From: Brachybacterium halotolerans
Lineage (GTDB): Bacteria > Actinomycetota > Actinomycetes > Actinomycetales > Dermabacteraceae
NCBI RefSeq assembly: GCF_016623465.1
Contig: NZ_JAEDAJ010000007.1
Coordinates: forward strand, 1 to 64,000
Length of the DNA stretch: 64,000 nucleotides
Reading direction: 5' to 3'
Both the position numbers and the translations under genes were made by a program. Below the pieces are notes generated by a model. The model saw nothing but the letters and a program-made list of their open reading frames with translations, did not search any database and was not told the origin of the DNA. Positions 1 to 9,070 of the stretch are shown here, piece after piece. The stretch's first letter is position 1. Each line of letters begins with the position of its first letter.

Positions 1-39
1 ACTCGGGAGGGTGTGGGAGAGTAGGACGCCGCCGGACAT
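1..39 (+). rRNA. 5S ribosomal RNA, 3' end (partial)
   Basis: The first ~39 bases match the 3' end of an actinobacterial 5S rRNA: the GGGAGGGTGTGGGAGAGTAG segment, then the CGCCGCCGGAC that closes helix I. The 5' part lies outside the window. The exact 3' end may be off by one or two bases. The window therefore begins at the tail of an rRNA operon transcribed on the plus strand. Confidence 0.85.
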
Positions 40-54
40 TCCTTTGTGAATGAG

Positions 55-136
55 GGTTGTGGCTCGTCACGAGCAGCTCCCTGGACTCGAGTGATCGGGT
101 TCGGGTGGAGCGCGGTGACGAGCCACAGCCTTTTTT
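55..136 (+). terminator. rRNA operon terminator
   Basis: Arm 55-70 (GGTTGTGGCTCGTCAC) is the reverse complement of 115-130 apart from one G-U pair. The 16-bp stem is closed by a 44-nt loop and followed directly by six T (131-136). It is the only terminator in the window with a clear U-tract, and it fits the end of the rRNA operon. Confidence 0.85.
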
Positions 137-347
137 CTGCACCCACACGTTTCCAGTCTCCGGCTGGTTCCCGTCTCTCCGTGTGCCACCGATGCGTCTG
201 ATCCGGAGCCGGCGGCTCCATAGCGGACTGGACGCCCCGGTGCAGCCCCATCGTGTTCTCGAGCCGGGATGAGGTCCGCGTTGAGGACAGGCAGGCGAGT
301 CCCGTCGTGCGCGTGTGGTGTGGTGCATGCCGGGAGGCTGAAGGTGG

Positions 348-374
348 TTGCTCCGATGCCCCCGGGGCTAGAAT
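348..374 (+). promoter_or_regulatory. candidate promoter of the polyprenyl synthase gene
   Basis: TAGAAT (369-374) is a near-consensus -10 box. TTGCTC (348-353) could be the -35, but the 15-nt spacer is short. The predicted transcript start is about 55 nt before the GTG start at 435. The rest of 137-434 shows no gene or clear structure. Confidence 0.35.
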
Positions 375-434
375 CGTGAGGGTCCTCGCGAGCGTGGGGA
401 CCCGTGGCCGTGACCCCGTGCGAGAGGACGAATC

Positions 435-1442
435 GTGGAATCTGCCCTCTCGTCACTCCCTGACGTCGACGACGAACTCGCAGGAGCGGTGCTCTCCGGC
501 CTCGCGCGCGTCGAGAAGAGGCTGACGGACGCCGTCGCGGTCTCCGATGACATGATGTCCTGGACGTCCCGCCACCTCATGGACGCTGGCGGCAAGCGAC
601 TGCGCCCCCTGGTGGTGCTCCTGGCGGCCTCGATGGGTGACATCGAGGACGACGCCGTGATCGACGCCGGCACCCTCGTCGAACTGACGCACCTGGCCTC
701 GCTCTATCACGATGACGTCATGGACTCGGCGCCCACGCGGAGAGGGACCGCGAGCGCCCACGAGGTCTGGGGCAACTCGGTCGCCATCCTCACCGGGGAT
801 TTCCTGTTCGCCCGTGCGAGCGCCCTGAGTGCGAAGCTCGGCGCCGATATCGTCGCCCTTCACGCCCACACCTTCGAGCGCCTGTGCCTGGGCCAGCTGC
901 ACGAGACCGTCGGTCCCGCGGACGATGCCGACCCCTTCGAGCACTACCTTTCCGTCCTCTCCGACAAGACCGCATCGCTGCTCTCCGTCGCCGGGGAGAT
1001 CGGTGCGCTCACCTCAGGCGCCGGCGACGAGGTCGCCTCGATCATGCGTGCGTACGGGGAGAAGGCGGGCGTCGCCTTCCAGCTCGCCGACGACGTCCTC
1101 GATCTCCGCAGCGACTCCCAGACCTCCGGGAAGAACCCGGGCACGGATCTGCGCGAGGGCGTCCCCACGATGCCGACGCTGCTGATCCGCAGGCGCCTGC
1201 AGGAGAATCCGGACGCGCGGACCCGCGACATCGTCGACCGGCTCGACGGGGACCTGAGCGACGACGATGACCTCGCCGCGCTCGTCAGCCTCCTCCGTGA
1301 GGATCCTTCGCTCGAGACGACCCTCGACATGGCCCATGCGCTCGTCGGCGAGGCCATCGAGATCCTTGGCGCACTGCCGGACGTCCCCGCCCGCCGTGCT
1401 TTGATCGACTTCACACGAGGACTCGTCGACCGCGATACCTGA
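435..1442 (+). CDS. polyprenyl diphosphate synthase (long-chain trans-prenyltransferase)
   Basis: This 335-aa protein should condense isopentenyl diphosphate onto allylic diphosphates to make the polyprenyl tail of menaquinone. The full trans-prenyltransferase set is visible: GKRLRP at 53-58, the first aspartate-rich motif DDVMD at 93-97, GQ near 153, KT at 178-179 and the second motif DDVLD at 219-223. Ala at the fifth position before the first motif fits a medium/long chain-length enzyme rather than FPP synthase. Length is normal for the heptaprenyl/nonaprenyl synthase family. The GTG start at 435 gives a complete N-terminus. The gene stands alone, between the rRNA terminator and the large secretion-like block. 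Product chain length cannot be read from the sequence with certainty. Confidence 0.9.
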   Translation: MESALSSLPDVDDELAGAVLSGLARVEKRLTDAVAVSDDMMSWTSRHLMDAGGKRLRPLVVLLAASMGDIEDDAVIDAGTLVELTHLASLYHDDVMDSAPTRRGTASAHEVWGNSVAILTGDFLFARASALSAKLGADIVALHAHTFERLCLGQLHETVGPADDADPFEHYLSVLSDKTASLLSVAGEIGALTSGAGDEVASIMRAYGEKAGVAFQLADDVLDLRSDSQTSGKNPGTDLREGVPTMPTLLIRRRLQENPDARTRDIVDRLDGDLSDDDDLAALVSLLREDPSLETTLDMAHALVGEAIEILGALPDVPARRALIDFTRGLVDRDT

Positions 1443-1535
1443 GCGACCTCTGAGGTCAGCTCGTGCTGCGTCGCGGGCACGTCGGGGTCCGGGCGCATCG
1501 TCGCCCGTTCGCCACTCCACATTCATGCCCGGGCA

Positions 1536-1564
1536 TTGGCTTCAGGCCGACCTGCCGGTAGCAT
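1536..1564 (+). promoter_or_regulatory. candidate promoter of the secretion/signalling block
   Basis: TTGGCT (1536-1541), a 17-nt spacer and TAGCAT (1559-1564) form a plausible sigma-70 type promoter. A transcript would start near 1571, leaving a leader of ~160 nt before the GTG at 1733. It is the only clear promoter-like pair in the 290-nt gap after the polyprenyl synthase gene. Inferred from consensus only. Confidence 0.45.
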
Positions 1565-1732
1565 CACTCCGGGCACTCCACGCCGAAGGACGCCGGCACC
1601 GCCGCGTCCGCACGGCGACCCGACCGATCGATGCCGGGAGCTGAGCGCCCTCGTACCGACGAGTCTTGCAGGGGGCTGTCGCGCTCCGGGACCGCCTCGG
1701 GCAGCGCGGCATGAGGGGCAGGGGAGCTGCGC

Positions 1733-4700
1733 GTGGCATTCGCGATGACGGGCCGACGACGCCGGCGCACCCTCATCTCCAGCGCCGTCCTGGCCGTTCT
1801 CGCGCTCGTCGTCACCATCTGCGCCGTGCGCTTCGACGGACTCGCCTCCGCCGAGGTCACCGTCAACAACGGCGCCGTGTGGGTGACCAACTCCCAGAAG
1901 CACCTCCTGGGGCGCCTCAACGTCGATGCCCGGGAGTTCGACGGCCGCGAGGCCATCGACGGCGACGACCTCGACGTCCTGCAGGACGGATACCACGTGA
2001 TGGTCACCGGTCCCAAGGGCATCATCCCCATCGACACCGCCACCGTGGAGCGCACCGGCAACATCAACCTCGGCCTGGACCCCGAGGTGGATCTCGGATC
2101 CGACCGCGTCGGCATCATCGGCACCGGGGGACGCGTCTGGGTCGCCGACGCAGCCCAGATCTCCTCCTTCTCCGCGACGGGGCAGAAGCCGATGCTCACC
2201 GCGGAGGACGAGAACGCGCAGATCGCCGTCACCGACTCCGGGACCGTCTTCGTGCTCGACGGGAAGCAGCTGTACAAGATCCCGCGCACCCTCGACGTGG
2301 GTGCGGAGAAGCCCGAGAAAGTCGGGACCATCGACGACCTCTCGAGCAGCGAGGACGCGGTCTCCCTCACCACCGTCGGCGAGACACCCGTCGTGCTCGA
2401 CACCGAGACCGGCCACGGCCGACTGCACATCGGCGAGGACGCGAAGACCACGGTCGCGCTCGAGGATCTCGGGGCATCGACCGCGAGCGTCCAGGGCGCC
2501 GAGCTCCAGCAGCCGGGCCCCGAGTCCGACGACGTCGTCCTCGCCACCACGGATACGCTCTACCAGATCCCGCTCAGCGGCTCGGACGGGAAGGCGCAGC
2601 ACCACCCGTCCGGCGGGAACGGGGAGCCCGTGGCGCCCGCGCAGGTCGGCGGCTGCGCCTACGGGGCGTGGAACGGGTCCCTGCGCTATGTGCGCGTCTG
2701 CGGCGGGGAGGTGAAGGCCGACACGATCGAGGACGCCCGCGACGAGAGCGACCTCGCCCTGCGCGTCAACGGGGACCTCGTCGTCCTCAACGACCAGGAG
2801 AGCGGGCTGTCCTGGATGATCTCCCAGGACATGTCGCTGGTCGACGACTGGGTGGTCACCCAGGACATCAAGAAGGACGACCGCAAGCAGGAGGAGAAGG
2901 AGACCAAGACCTCCACGGTCGCGAACCTCGACTACGACCGCAAGGAGGACAACCGCGACCCGGTGGCGAACCCCGACGAGATGGGCGTGCGACCCGGATC
3001 CAGCACCGTGCTGGACGTGCTGCGCAACGACACCGACCCTGACGGCGACGTCCTCACCGCGAAGCCCAAGAAGGCCGAGAGCGACCTGGGGCGCGTGACC
3101 CCGATCCGGGGCGGCACCCAACTGCAGATCGACGTCCCCGAGGACGCGAAGCCCGGGACGAAGAAGGAGATCGTCTACACGGTCTCCGACGGCCGGGGCG
3201 GCACCGCGGAGTCCGTCGCGACCCTCACGGTCCGGGGAGAGCAGGACGACGCCCCGCCCGAGCTCGCCCAGGACGAGACGCCGAAGATGAAGATCCGGTC
3301 CGGGCGCAGCTTCAGCTTCAACATCCTGCCCTACTACCGTGATCCCGACGGCGACGACTTCTACCTCGCCGGAGCCAGCGTCGAGCCGCAGGACAGCGTC
3401 ACCTTCACCCCGGACGGCGTTGTCAGCTACACCGACGCGGGCCTCGAGGACGGGGAGAAGTCCATCTCCCTCACCCTGCGCGACGACAAGGGCCAGGAGT
3501 TCGAGAGCGAGCTCAAGGTGGAGGTCGTCCAGGACGAGGACCTCGCACCGATCACCACGGCCGACCACACCCAGGTCGTCGCCGGCAGCACCGTCGACCT
3601 CGAACCGCTCGAGAACGACCTGAGCCCCTCGGGCGACAAGCTCGAGCTCGCAGAGGTCTCCCTCGAGGGCGGCGGGGACGGTCTCGACATCGAGAAGGAC
3701 CTCGACGCCGGCACCGTCTCCGTCACCGGCAGGACGGCCGGCACCTACTACCTCGACTACACGATCGTCGGCGGCACGCAGAGCGCCGACGGGCTCATCC
3801 GCGTGGACGTCGCCGACCCGAGCGCCGAGGCCGAGAAGCCCGTCGCCGTGGACGACCTCGGCATGGTCACCGCCGGCGGGTCCACCCTCGTCGACCCGCT
3901 CGAGAACGACGTCGACCCGACCGGGGGAGTGCTGGTCGTCGACTCCGTGTCGGTGCACGACGGAAGCGGCGTCGATGCGCGCGTGCTCGACCACCATCTG
4001 ATCAAGATCTCCGCGGATCCCGATGCCGAGACCGACGGCGAGCCCGTCCCGATCTCCTACACCGTCGCCAACCAGGCCGGCGAGGTCGAGGGCACGGTCC
4101 AGACCATGGTCGTGAAGACCGACAGCCAGTTCGCCGAGCCGAAGACCGTCAACGACGAGGTGACCGTGCGGGCGGGAGACCTGGTGACGGCCGACGTCCT
4201 CGCCAACGACACCTCCCCGATCGACTCCGACCTCGCGCTCGGCGGCGACTTCCGCGACGCCGACGACGCGGAGGACATGGGGACGCTCGAGACCTATCAG
4301 GACAAGGTCCGCTTCACCGCGAAGCCCGATGCCAAGGGCGAGACCTCCCTGTCCTACACCGCCACCGACGAGACCGGGCGCTCGGCCTCCGCGCGCCTGC
4401 GGATCACCGTGGTCCCGGACGACGCCAGCAACGAGCGCCCCGCGCCGCAGAACCTCACCGCGCGCACCGTCGCCGGGAGCACGGTGCGCATCCCCGTGAG
4501 CCTCAGCGGCGTCGATCCCGACGGCGACTCCGTGATCCTCACCGGAGTCACCGGCGACGCCCCGAGCAAGGGACGCGTGACCTCCGCGTCCGGGGAGTGG
4601 ATCGACTACGTGGCCGATGACGACGCCTCGGGCACGGACACCTTCCGCTACCAGGTCATGGACCGCCAGGGCGCCGTCGGCACGGCCGAGGTGAAGATCG

Positions 4701-7700
4701 GCATCGCCGCCCGCACCGAGACCAATCAGTACCCCATCGCCGAGGACGACACGGTCGAGGCCAAGCCGGGCCGCAAGCTGCAGGTCTTCCCGCTGGAGAA
4801 CGACACCGACCCCGAGGGGGCGCCGCTCAGCATCGACCGGGACCTCGTGAAGTCCGAGGACGGATCCGTCGACCTCGACCAGGACCAGGCGAAGGGCTCG
4901 GCCTCCGTCGACATGGTGACGCCGGAGGAGCCCGGCACGTACACCATCAGGTACGGCGCGAGCGACGGATCCCTCTCCGACGAGGCCAGCATCCTGCTGA
5001 CCGTCAAGGAGGACGTCGAGGAGCGCGCTCCGATCGTCACCGACGACTTCGTCCCCGCCGCGGAGGTGCTCGACGAGAGCAGCGACCACGTGGACGTCGA
5101 CGCCCTCGCGAACGACGTCGACCCCGACGGCAGCGTGAAGGACCTCGAGGTCGCGATCGACGGCAGCCCCGAGGGCGTGCAGATCGTCGACGAGGACCGC
5201 GGGATCGTGCGCGTCACCCCGCGGGAGGAGCCCTTCCGGATCCGCTACACCGCCACCGACCTCGACGACCATTCCGCGGCCGGCTACATCTGGGTGCCGG
5301 GCACCTCGAAGCAGGCCCCCACCTGGGTCGGCGAGCCCATCACCGTCCAGGCCGGGACGGAGGCGAAGATCCCGCTCGACGACACGGACAACGTGCGCGT
5401 GCGACCGGGCGGCCAGGCACCCGTCATCACCGATACCGCCACCGTGAAGGCGAAGCACGCGAACGGCGACAGCCTCGTCGCCAACGAGCACACTCTCGTG
5501 TACCGCGCGGCCGACGACTACTCCGGCGAGGACACGATCACCGCCGAGGTCACCGACGGGCCGCGCGGCGACGACACCGCGGCCGTGGGCATGCTGTCGA
5601 TCCCGGTCACGGTCGAGTCCAAGGACAACAGGCCGCCGTCGATCCAGGGGACCGACCTCGAGGTCGAGCAGGGCGGCGACGCCCGCCAGGTCGACCTCGC
5701 CCGGACCGCAGACGACCCCGAGGGCGACGACCTCACGTTCGAGTCCACCGGCGAGACCGGAGTGGACGGCATCAGCGTCGAGGTCAGCCCCGAGGGAGTG
5801 GTGAGCGCCCAGGCCGATGCCGACGTCGCCAAGGGCACGAAGTTCTCGGTGCCCGTCTCCGTCTCCGACGGCACCAACGACCCCGTGAAGGCCGAGATCA
5901 GCGGCACGGTCACCGGCTCCCGGGAGCCGCTCCCGTCCGCCCAGGAGGACACCTACGACATCGACGCGGGGGACACGAAGACCGTGCGCCCCACCGCGAA
6001 CGACACCGAGCCCCTGGGCAAGCCCGTCACCATCGTCGACGCGAAGGCGAAGGCCGGCACGATCGACGTGGACCACACGGACGACGCGGTGACGCTGGCG
6101 CCCGGCGCCGACTTCCACGGCGTCGCCACGGCCAGCTACACCATCCAGGACGCCACCAAGGATCCCGACCGGCAGGACACGGGCACCATCCGCGTCAACG
6201 TGCGCGGCAAGCCGGATTCCCCCTCGGCGCCTCGCATCGAGGAGACCGGCGACGGGTACGTGGTGCTCGGATTCGAGCCGGGGAACGACAACGGCGCCCC
6301 GATCACGGGGTACACGGTGAAGCCCGCCGGCGGTGGGAAGTCCACGCAGTGCGAGAGCACGACCTGCAAGATCAGCGGACTCACCAACGACACCGAGTAC
6401 ACCTTCACCGTCGCCGCGACGAACGACGTGGGGACGTCGGAGCCGTCGGCCGCCTCGGCGAAGGCCCGTCCCGACGTGAAGCCGGAGAAGCCCGACGCTC
6501 CGCGCGTGAAGCGCGGCGACGGGAAGCTCCAGGTGTCCTGGACGAAGCCCGTCAACCACGGCTCGCCCATCAGCGAGTACGTGCTGCAGATGATCGGCGC
6601 GGACGGTTCCACGAGGTCGATCCCGGTCGAGGGCGGGAGCACCAGCACCACCGTGGACGGGCTGACCAACGGCGTCGACTACACCTTCAGCGTCCGCGCG
6701 AAGAACAAGGCCGACGAGCCCTCCGACTGGTCCGAGCGGTCGTCGGCGGAGCACCCTGCGGGCAAGCCCAAGAAACCGTCGGGCAAGATCACCGCGACGC
6801 GCCTCGAGGACGAACTGGGCGGCGCCGTCTCGGTGAAGTGGCCGGCGATGACCGAGGACGAGCAGAACGGCGAGAAGGTCACCTCGTACACCGTCACCGC
6901 CCATCCCGGGAAGGGCGGCGGCGCCGAGGAGACCATCACCACGAAGGACGGGAAGACCTCCGGTCGCTTCGACGACCTGGACCGCAACACGGAGTACACG
7001 TTCACCTACACGGGCACGAACTCCGTGGGCAAGGGGACAGGGGCCTCGACGGCCTCGAACCCGGTCACGGCGTATGCGAAGGCGAAGGCGCCCACGGGCG
7101 TGACGGCCTCCCTCCCCGACGCCCACACGGGCAGCGGGCCCAACGGCCGCGTCACGGTCTCCTGGAAGAAGGCGGACGGGCGCGGCACGCCGATCGACCA
7201 CTACATGGTGCGCTGGCCCGGCGGCGAGCCGCGGACCGTGGACGCCTCGAAGGACTCGGTGACGATCGACGGGCTGGAGAACGGGAAGGACTATACGTTC
7301 ACCGTGCAGGCCTACAACCGCTTCGCGGGCGGCGAGAGCGAGCTCTCGAAGGCCTCGAGCGCCGTGCGCCCGTACACGAAGCCGGATGCGCCGTCGGTGT
7401 CGATGAGCGCAGCGAACTGCAGCGGCACCTCCTGCCCCGTGACCGCGAAGATCAGGGCCAACGGCGGCGGCGGGGTCGGCGTGAGCACAGTCCAGTACCG
7501 CGTGAACGGCGGCGGCTGGAAGGACCTCGGCGCCGGCGGCGGCGATCCGCAGGTGGGTGCGAAGGGCGGCACGAAGTACACCGTCGATGCGCGCGTCGTG
7601 AACAGCGAGAAGCTCGTCAGCGGCACCACCTCCGACTCCGCGACCGCGAAGACGGCCTCAGGGGCGTTCACAGGAATGCAGGTCACGGGGAAAGAGAGCT

Positions 7701-7996
7701 ACCCCGGTGTCTGCAACGGTGCGTCCTGCCGGACGATCGTGCTGAACTTCAAGGACATGGACCCGTCGAAGACCTACAAGATGAGGCTCGTGACCGACGG
7801 CAAGGACTGGACCTACGTCGACGGGAGCAACACGAAGACCGCCCATCCCGCGCGGGACGGGACCTGGTCCTACGGCGACACGTCCAAGGGCGGCAACAAG
7901 CTCTACTACGGCAAGCCGGGCACGACCACCGACGTTTACCTCAGCGTCGACGGCTCGGAGAAGAAGGTCGGGCAGTTCGCCTGGCGTGACAGCTGA
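1733..7996 (+). CDS. giant membrane-anchored surface protein: propeller-like head, 11 Ig/cadherin-like repeats, Fn3 domains
   Basis: This protein has 2087 aa. A short Arg-rich N-terminus (about residues 8-12) precedes one hydrophobic segment (about 13-32), so it is a signal anchor with the rest outside the cell. Residues ~40-385 look beta-rich and propeller-like and contain two Cys about 16 apart. A charged linker follows. Then come 11 tandem Ig/cadherin-like units of ~98 aa, marked by NDTDPDGD-type calcium-site-like motifs near residues 431, 536, 626, 724, 824, 924, 1021, 1125, 1217, 1325 and 1421. From ~1493 there are at least four Fn3 domains and a C-terminal beta domain carrying three Cys-x4-Cys pairs. 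No LPxTG anchor is seen. The GTG start has GGGAG 7 nt upstream; ATG at 1745 is an alternative. It heads the operon that continues with moxR and DUF58, so a role as surface or scaffold partner of the secretion system is inferred, not shown. Confidence 0.8.
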   Translation: MAFAMTGRRRRRTLISSAVLAVLALVVTICAVRFDGLASAEVTVNNGAVWVTNSQKHLLGRLNVDAREFDGREAIDGDDLDVLQDGYHVMVTGPKGIIPIDTATVERTGNINLGLDPEVDLGSDRVGIIGTGGRVWVADAAQISSFSATGQKPMLTAEDENAQIAVTDSGTVFVLDGKQLYKIPRTLDVGAEKPEKVGTIDDLSSSEDAVSLTTVGETPVVLDTETGHGRLHIGEDAKTTVALEDLGASTASVQGAELQQPGPESDDVVLATTDTLYQIPLSGSDGKAQHHPSGGNGEPVAPAQVGGCAYGAWNGSLRYVRVCGGEVKADTIEDARDESDLALRVNGDLVVLNDQESGLSWMISQDMSLVDDWVVTQDIKKDDRKQEEKETKTSTVANLDYDRKEDNRDPVANPDEMGVRPGSSTVLDVLRNDTDPDGDVLTAKPKKAESDLGRVTPIRGGTQLQIDVPEDAKPGTKKEIVYTVSDGRGGTAESVATLTVRGEQDDAPPELAQDETPKMKIRSGRSFSFNILPYYRDPDGDDFYLAGASVEPQDSVTFTPDGVVSYTDAGLEDGEKSISLTLRDDKGQEFESELKVEVVQDEDLAPITTADHTQVVAGSTVDLEPLENDLSPSGDKLELAEVSLEGGGDGLDIEKDLDAGTVSVTGRTAGTYYLDYTIVGGTQSADGLIRVDVADPSAEAEKPVAVDDLGMVTAGGSTLVDPLENDVDPTGGVLVVDSVSVHDGSGVDARVLDHHLIKISADPDAETDGEPVPISYTVANQAGEVEGTVQTMVVKTDSQFAEPKTVNDEVTVRAGDLVTADVLANDTSPIDSDLALGGDFRDADDAEDMGTLETYQDKVRFTAKPDAKGETSLSYTATDETGRSASARLRITVVPDDASNERPAPQNLTARTVAGSTVRIPVSLSGVDPDGDSVILTGVTGDAPSKGRVTSASGEWIDYVADDDASGTDTFRYQVMDRQGAVGTAEVKIGIAARTETNQYPIAEDDTVEAKPGRKLQVFPLENDTDPEGAPLSIDRDLVKSEDGSVDLDQDQAKGSASVDMVTPEEPGTYTIRYGASDGSLSDEASILLTVKEDVEERAPIVTDDFVPAAEVLDESSDHVDVDALANDVDPDGSVKDLEVAIDGSPEGVQIVDEDRGIVRVTPREEPFRIRYTATDLDDHSAAGYIWVPGTSKQAPTWVGEPITVQAGTEAKIPLDDTDNVRVRPGGQAPVITDTATVKAKHANGDSLVANEHTLVYRAADDYSGEDTITAEVTDGPRGDDTAAVGMLSIPVTVESKDNRPPSIQGTDLEVEQGGDARQVDLARTADDPEGDDLTFESTGETGVDGISVEVSPEGVVSAQADADVAKGTKFSVPVSVSDGTNDPVKAEISGTVTGSREPLPSAQEDTYDIDAGDTKTVRPTANDTEPLGKPVTIVDAKAKAGTIDVDHTDDAVTLAPGADFHGVATASYTIQDATKDPDRQDTGTIRVNVRGKPDSPSAPRIEETGDGYVVLGFEPGNDNGAPITGYTVKPAGGGKSTQCESTTCKISGLTNDTEYTFTVAATNDVGTSEPSAASAKARPDVKPEKPDAPRVKRGDGKLQVSWTKPVNHGSPISEYVLQMIGADGSTRSIPVEGGSTSTTVDGLTNGVDYTFSVRAKNKADEPSDWSERSSAEHPAGKPKKPSGKITATRLEDELGGAVSVKWPAMTEDEQNGEKVTSYTVTAHPGKGGGAEETITTKDGKTSGRFDDLDRNTEYTFTYTGTNSVGKGTGASTASNPVTAYAKAKAPTGVTASLPDAHTGSGPNGRVTVSWKKADGRGTPIDHYMVRWPGGEPRTVDASKDSVTIDGLENGKDYTFTVQAYNRFAGGESELSKASSAVRPYTKPDAPSVSMSAANCSGTSCPVTAKIRANGGGGVGVSTVQYRVNGGGWKDLGAGGGDPQVGAKGGTKYTVDARVVNSEKLVSGTTSDSATAKTASGAFTGMQVTGKESYPGVCNGASCRTIVLNFKDMDPSKTYKMRLVTDGKDWTYVDGSNTKTAHPARDGTWSYGDTSKGGNKLYYGKPGTTTDVYLSVDGSEKKVGQFAWRDS

Positions 7997-8082
7997 CCCG
8001 TCAGCGCCGGCGGACCTGGTCCTCCAGGCCTGCCCGGTGCCGCACGAACCTCGCTCGAACACGACACATTCTGGAGACCGAC

Positions 8083-9057
8083 GTGAGCATGACCCCCGAA
8101 CAGGCGAGCTGGTTCGCCGAGACCTTCGACAAGCTCGTCCAGAGCGTCGGCCAGGCCGTCCTGGGCAAGAGCGACGTGGTGCGCCTCGTGCTCACCTCGA
8201 TGCTCGCCCCCGGGCACGTGCTGCTCGAGGACGCGCCGGGCACGGGGAAGACCTCGCTCGCCCGCGCGCTCGCCGCGACCGTGCAGGGCACGTCGACGCG
8301 CATCCAGTTCACGCCCGACCTGCTGCCCTCCGACGTCACCGGCGTGACGATCTACGACCAGGCCACCAAGCAGTTCGAGTTCCACAAGGGGCCCGTCTTC
8401 GCGAACATCGTCCTGGCCGACGAGATCAACCGCGCTTCCCCGAAGACCCAGTCCTCGATGCTCGAGGTGATGGAGGAGGGGCGGGTCACCGTCGACGGCG
8501 TCACCCATGAGGTCGGCTCCCCGTTCCTGGTGATCGCCACCCAGAATCCCATCGAGCAGGCCGGCACCTACCGCCTGCCCGAGGCGCAGTTGGACCGCTT
8601 CCTCATGAAGACGTCCCTGGGGTACCCCGACCATGCCTCGAGCGTGCAGATCCTCCAGGGATCCGCGATCCGCGACCGCAGCCGGCAGCTGAGCCCGAAG
8701 ATCTCCCTGCAGGCCGTCGACGACATGACCGCCCTCGCCTCGACCGTGCACGTGGACCCCGCGGTCCTCGAGTACGTCTCCCGGCTCATGGAGGAGACGC
8801 GACTGGCCGATGAGGTCCGTGTGGGCGTCTCCATCCGCGGCGCCCTCGCCCTCATGCGCGCCGTGAAGGTCTGGGCCGCGGCCGACGGCCGCCACTACGT
8901 CATCCCCGACGACGTCAAGGAGCTCATCGCGCCCGTCTGGCTGCACCGGTTCGTCCTGGACCCCGAGGCCGAATTCGCCGGCGCCTCCGCCGCGAGCGTC
9001 ATGGGCAGGATCCTCTCCGAGGTCGCCCCGCCGCAGGCCCGCCGAGAGAGCGCGTGA
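8083..9057 (+). CDS. MoxR-family AAA+ ATPase
   Basis: A 324-aa chaperone-type ATPase. Walker A APGTGKTS spans 51-58, Walker B VLADEIN 110-116, and the sensor-1 region ATQNPIEQAGTYRLPEAQLDRF-type block lies at ~152-173, all intact. MoxR proteins typically work with DUF58 and transglutaminase-like membrane proteins encoded next to them, as here: the DUF58 gene starts 13 nt downstream. The family is thought to remodel or mature membrane or secreted protein complexes, and the client here is unknown. GTG at 8083 has GGAG 7 nt upstream; ATG at 8089 is the alternative start. Confidence 0.9.
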   Translation: MSMTPEQASWFAETFDKLVQSVGQAVLGKSDVVRLVLTSMLAPGHVLLEDAPGTGKTSLARALAATVQGTSTRIQFTPDLLPSDVTGVTIYDQATKQFEFHKGPVFANIVLADEINRASPKTQSSMLEVMEEGRVTVDGVTHEVGSPFLVIATQNPIEQAGTYRLPEAQLDRFLMKTSLGYPDHASSVQILQGSAIRDRSRQLSPKISLQAVDDMTALASTVHVDPAVLEYVSRLMEETRLADEVRVGVSIRGALALMRAVKVWAAADGRHYVIPDDVKELIAPVWLHRFVLDPEAEFAGASAASVMGRILSEVAPPQARRESA

Positions 9058-9070
9058 GCCTCCAAAGCGC

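Noticed and set aside
2930-6200. Tandem DNA repeat in the giant gene
   Set aside because: The repeats are at protein-fold level (~98 aa) with little nucleotide identity, so they are not listed as a DNA repeat.
1523-7201. Minus-strand open frame of 1892 codons antisense to the giant surface protein
   Set aside because: It is a by-product of high GC at third positions. Its translation is a monotonous Gly/Val/Asp/Leu/Arg mix with no domain, and the plus strand has clear repeats, a signal anchor and an RBS.
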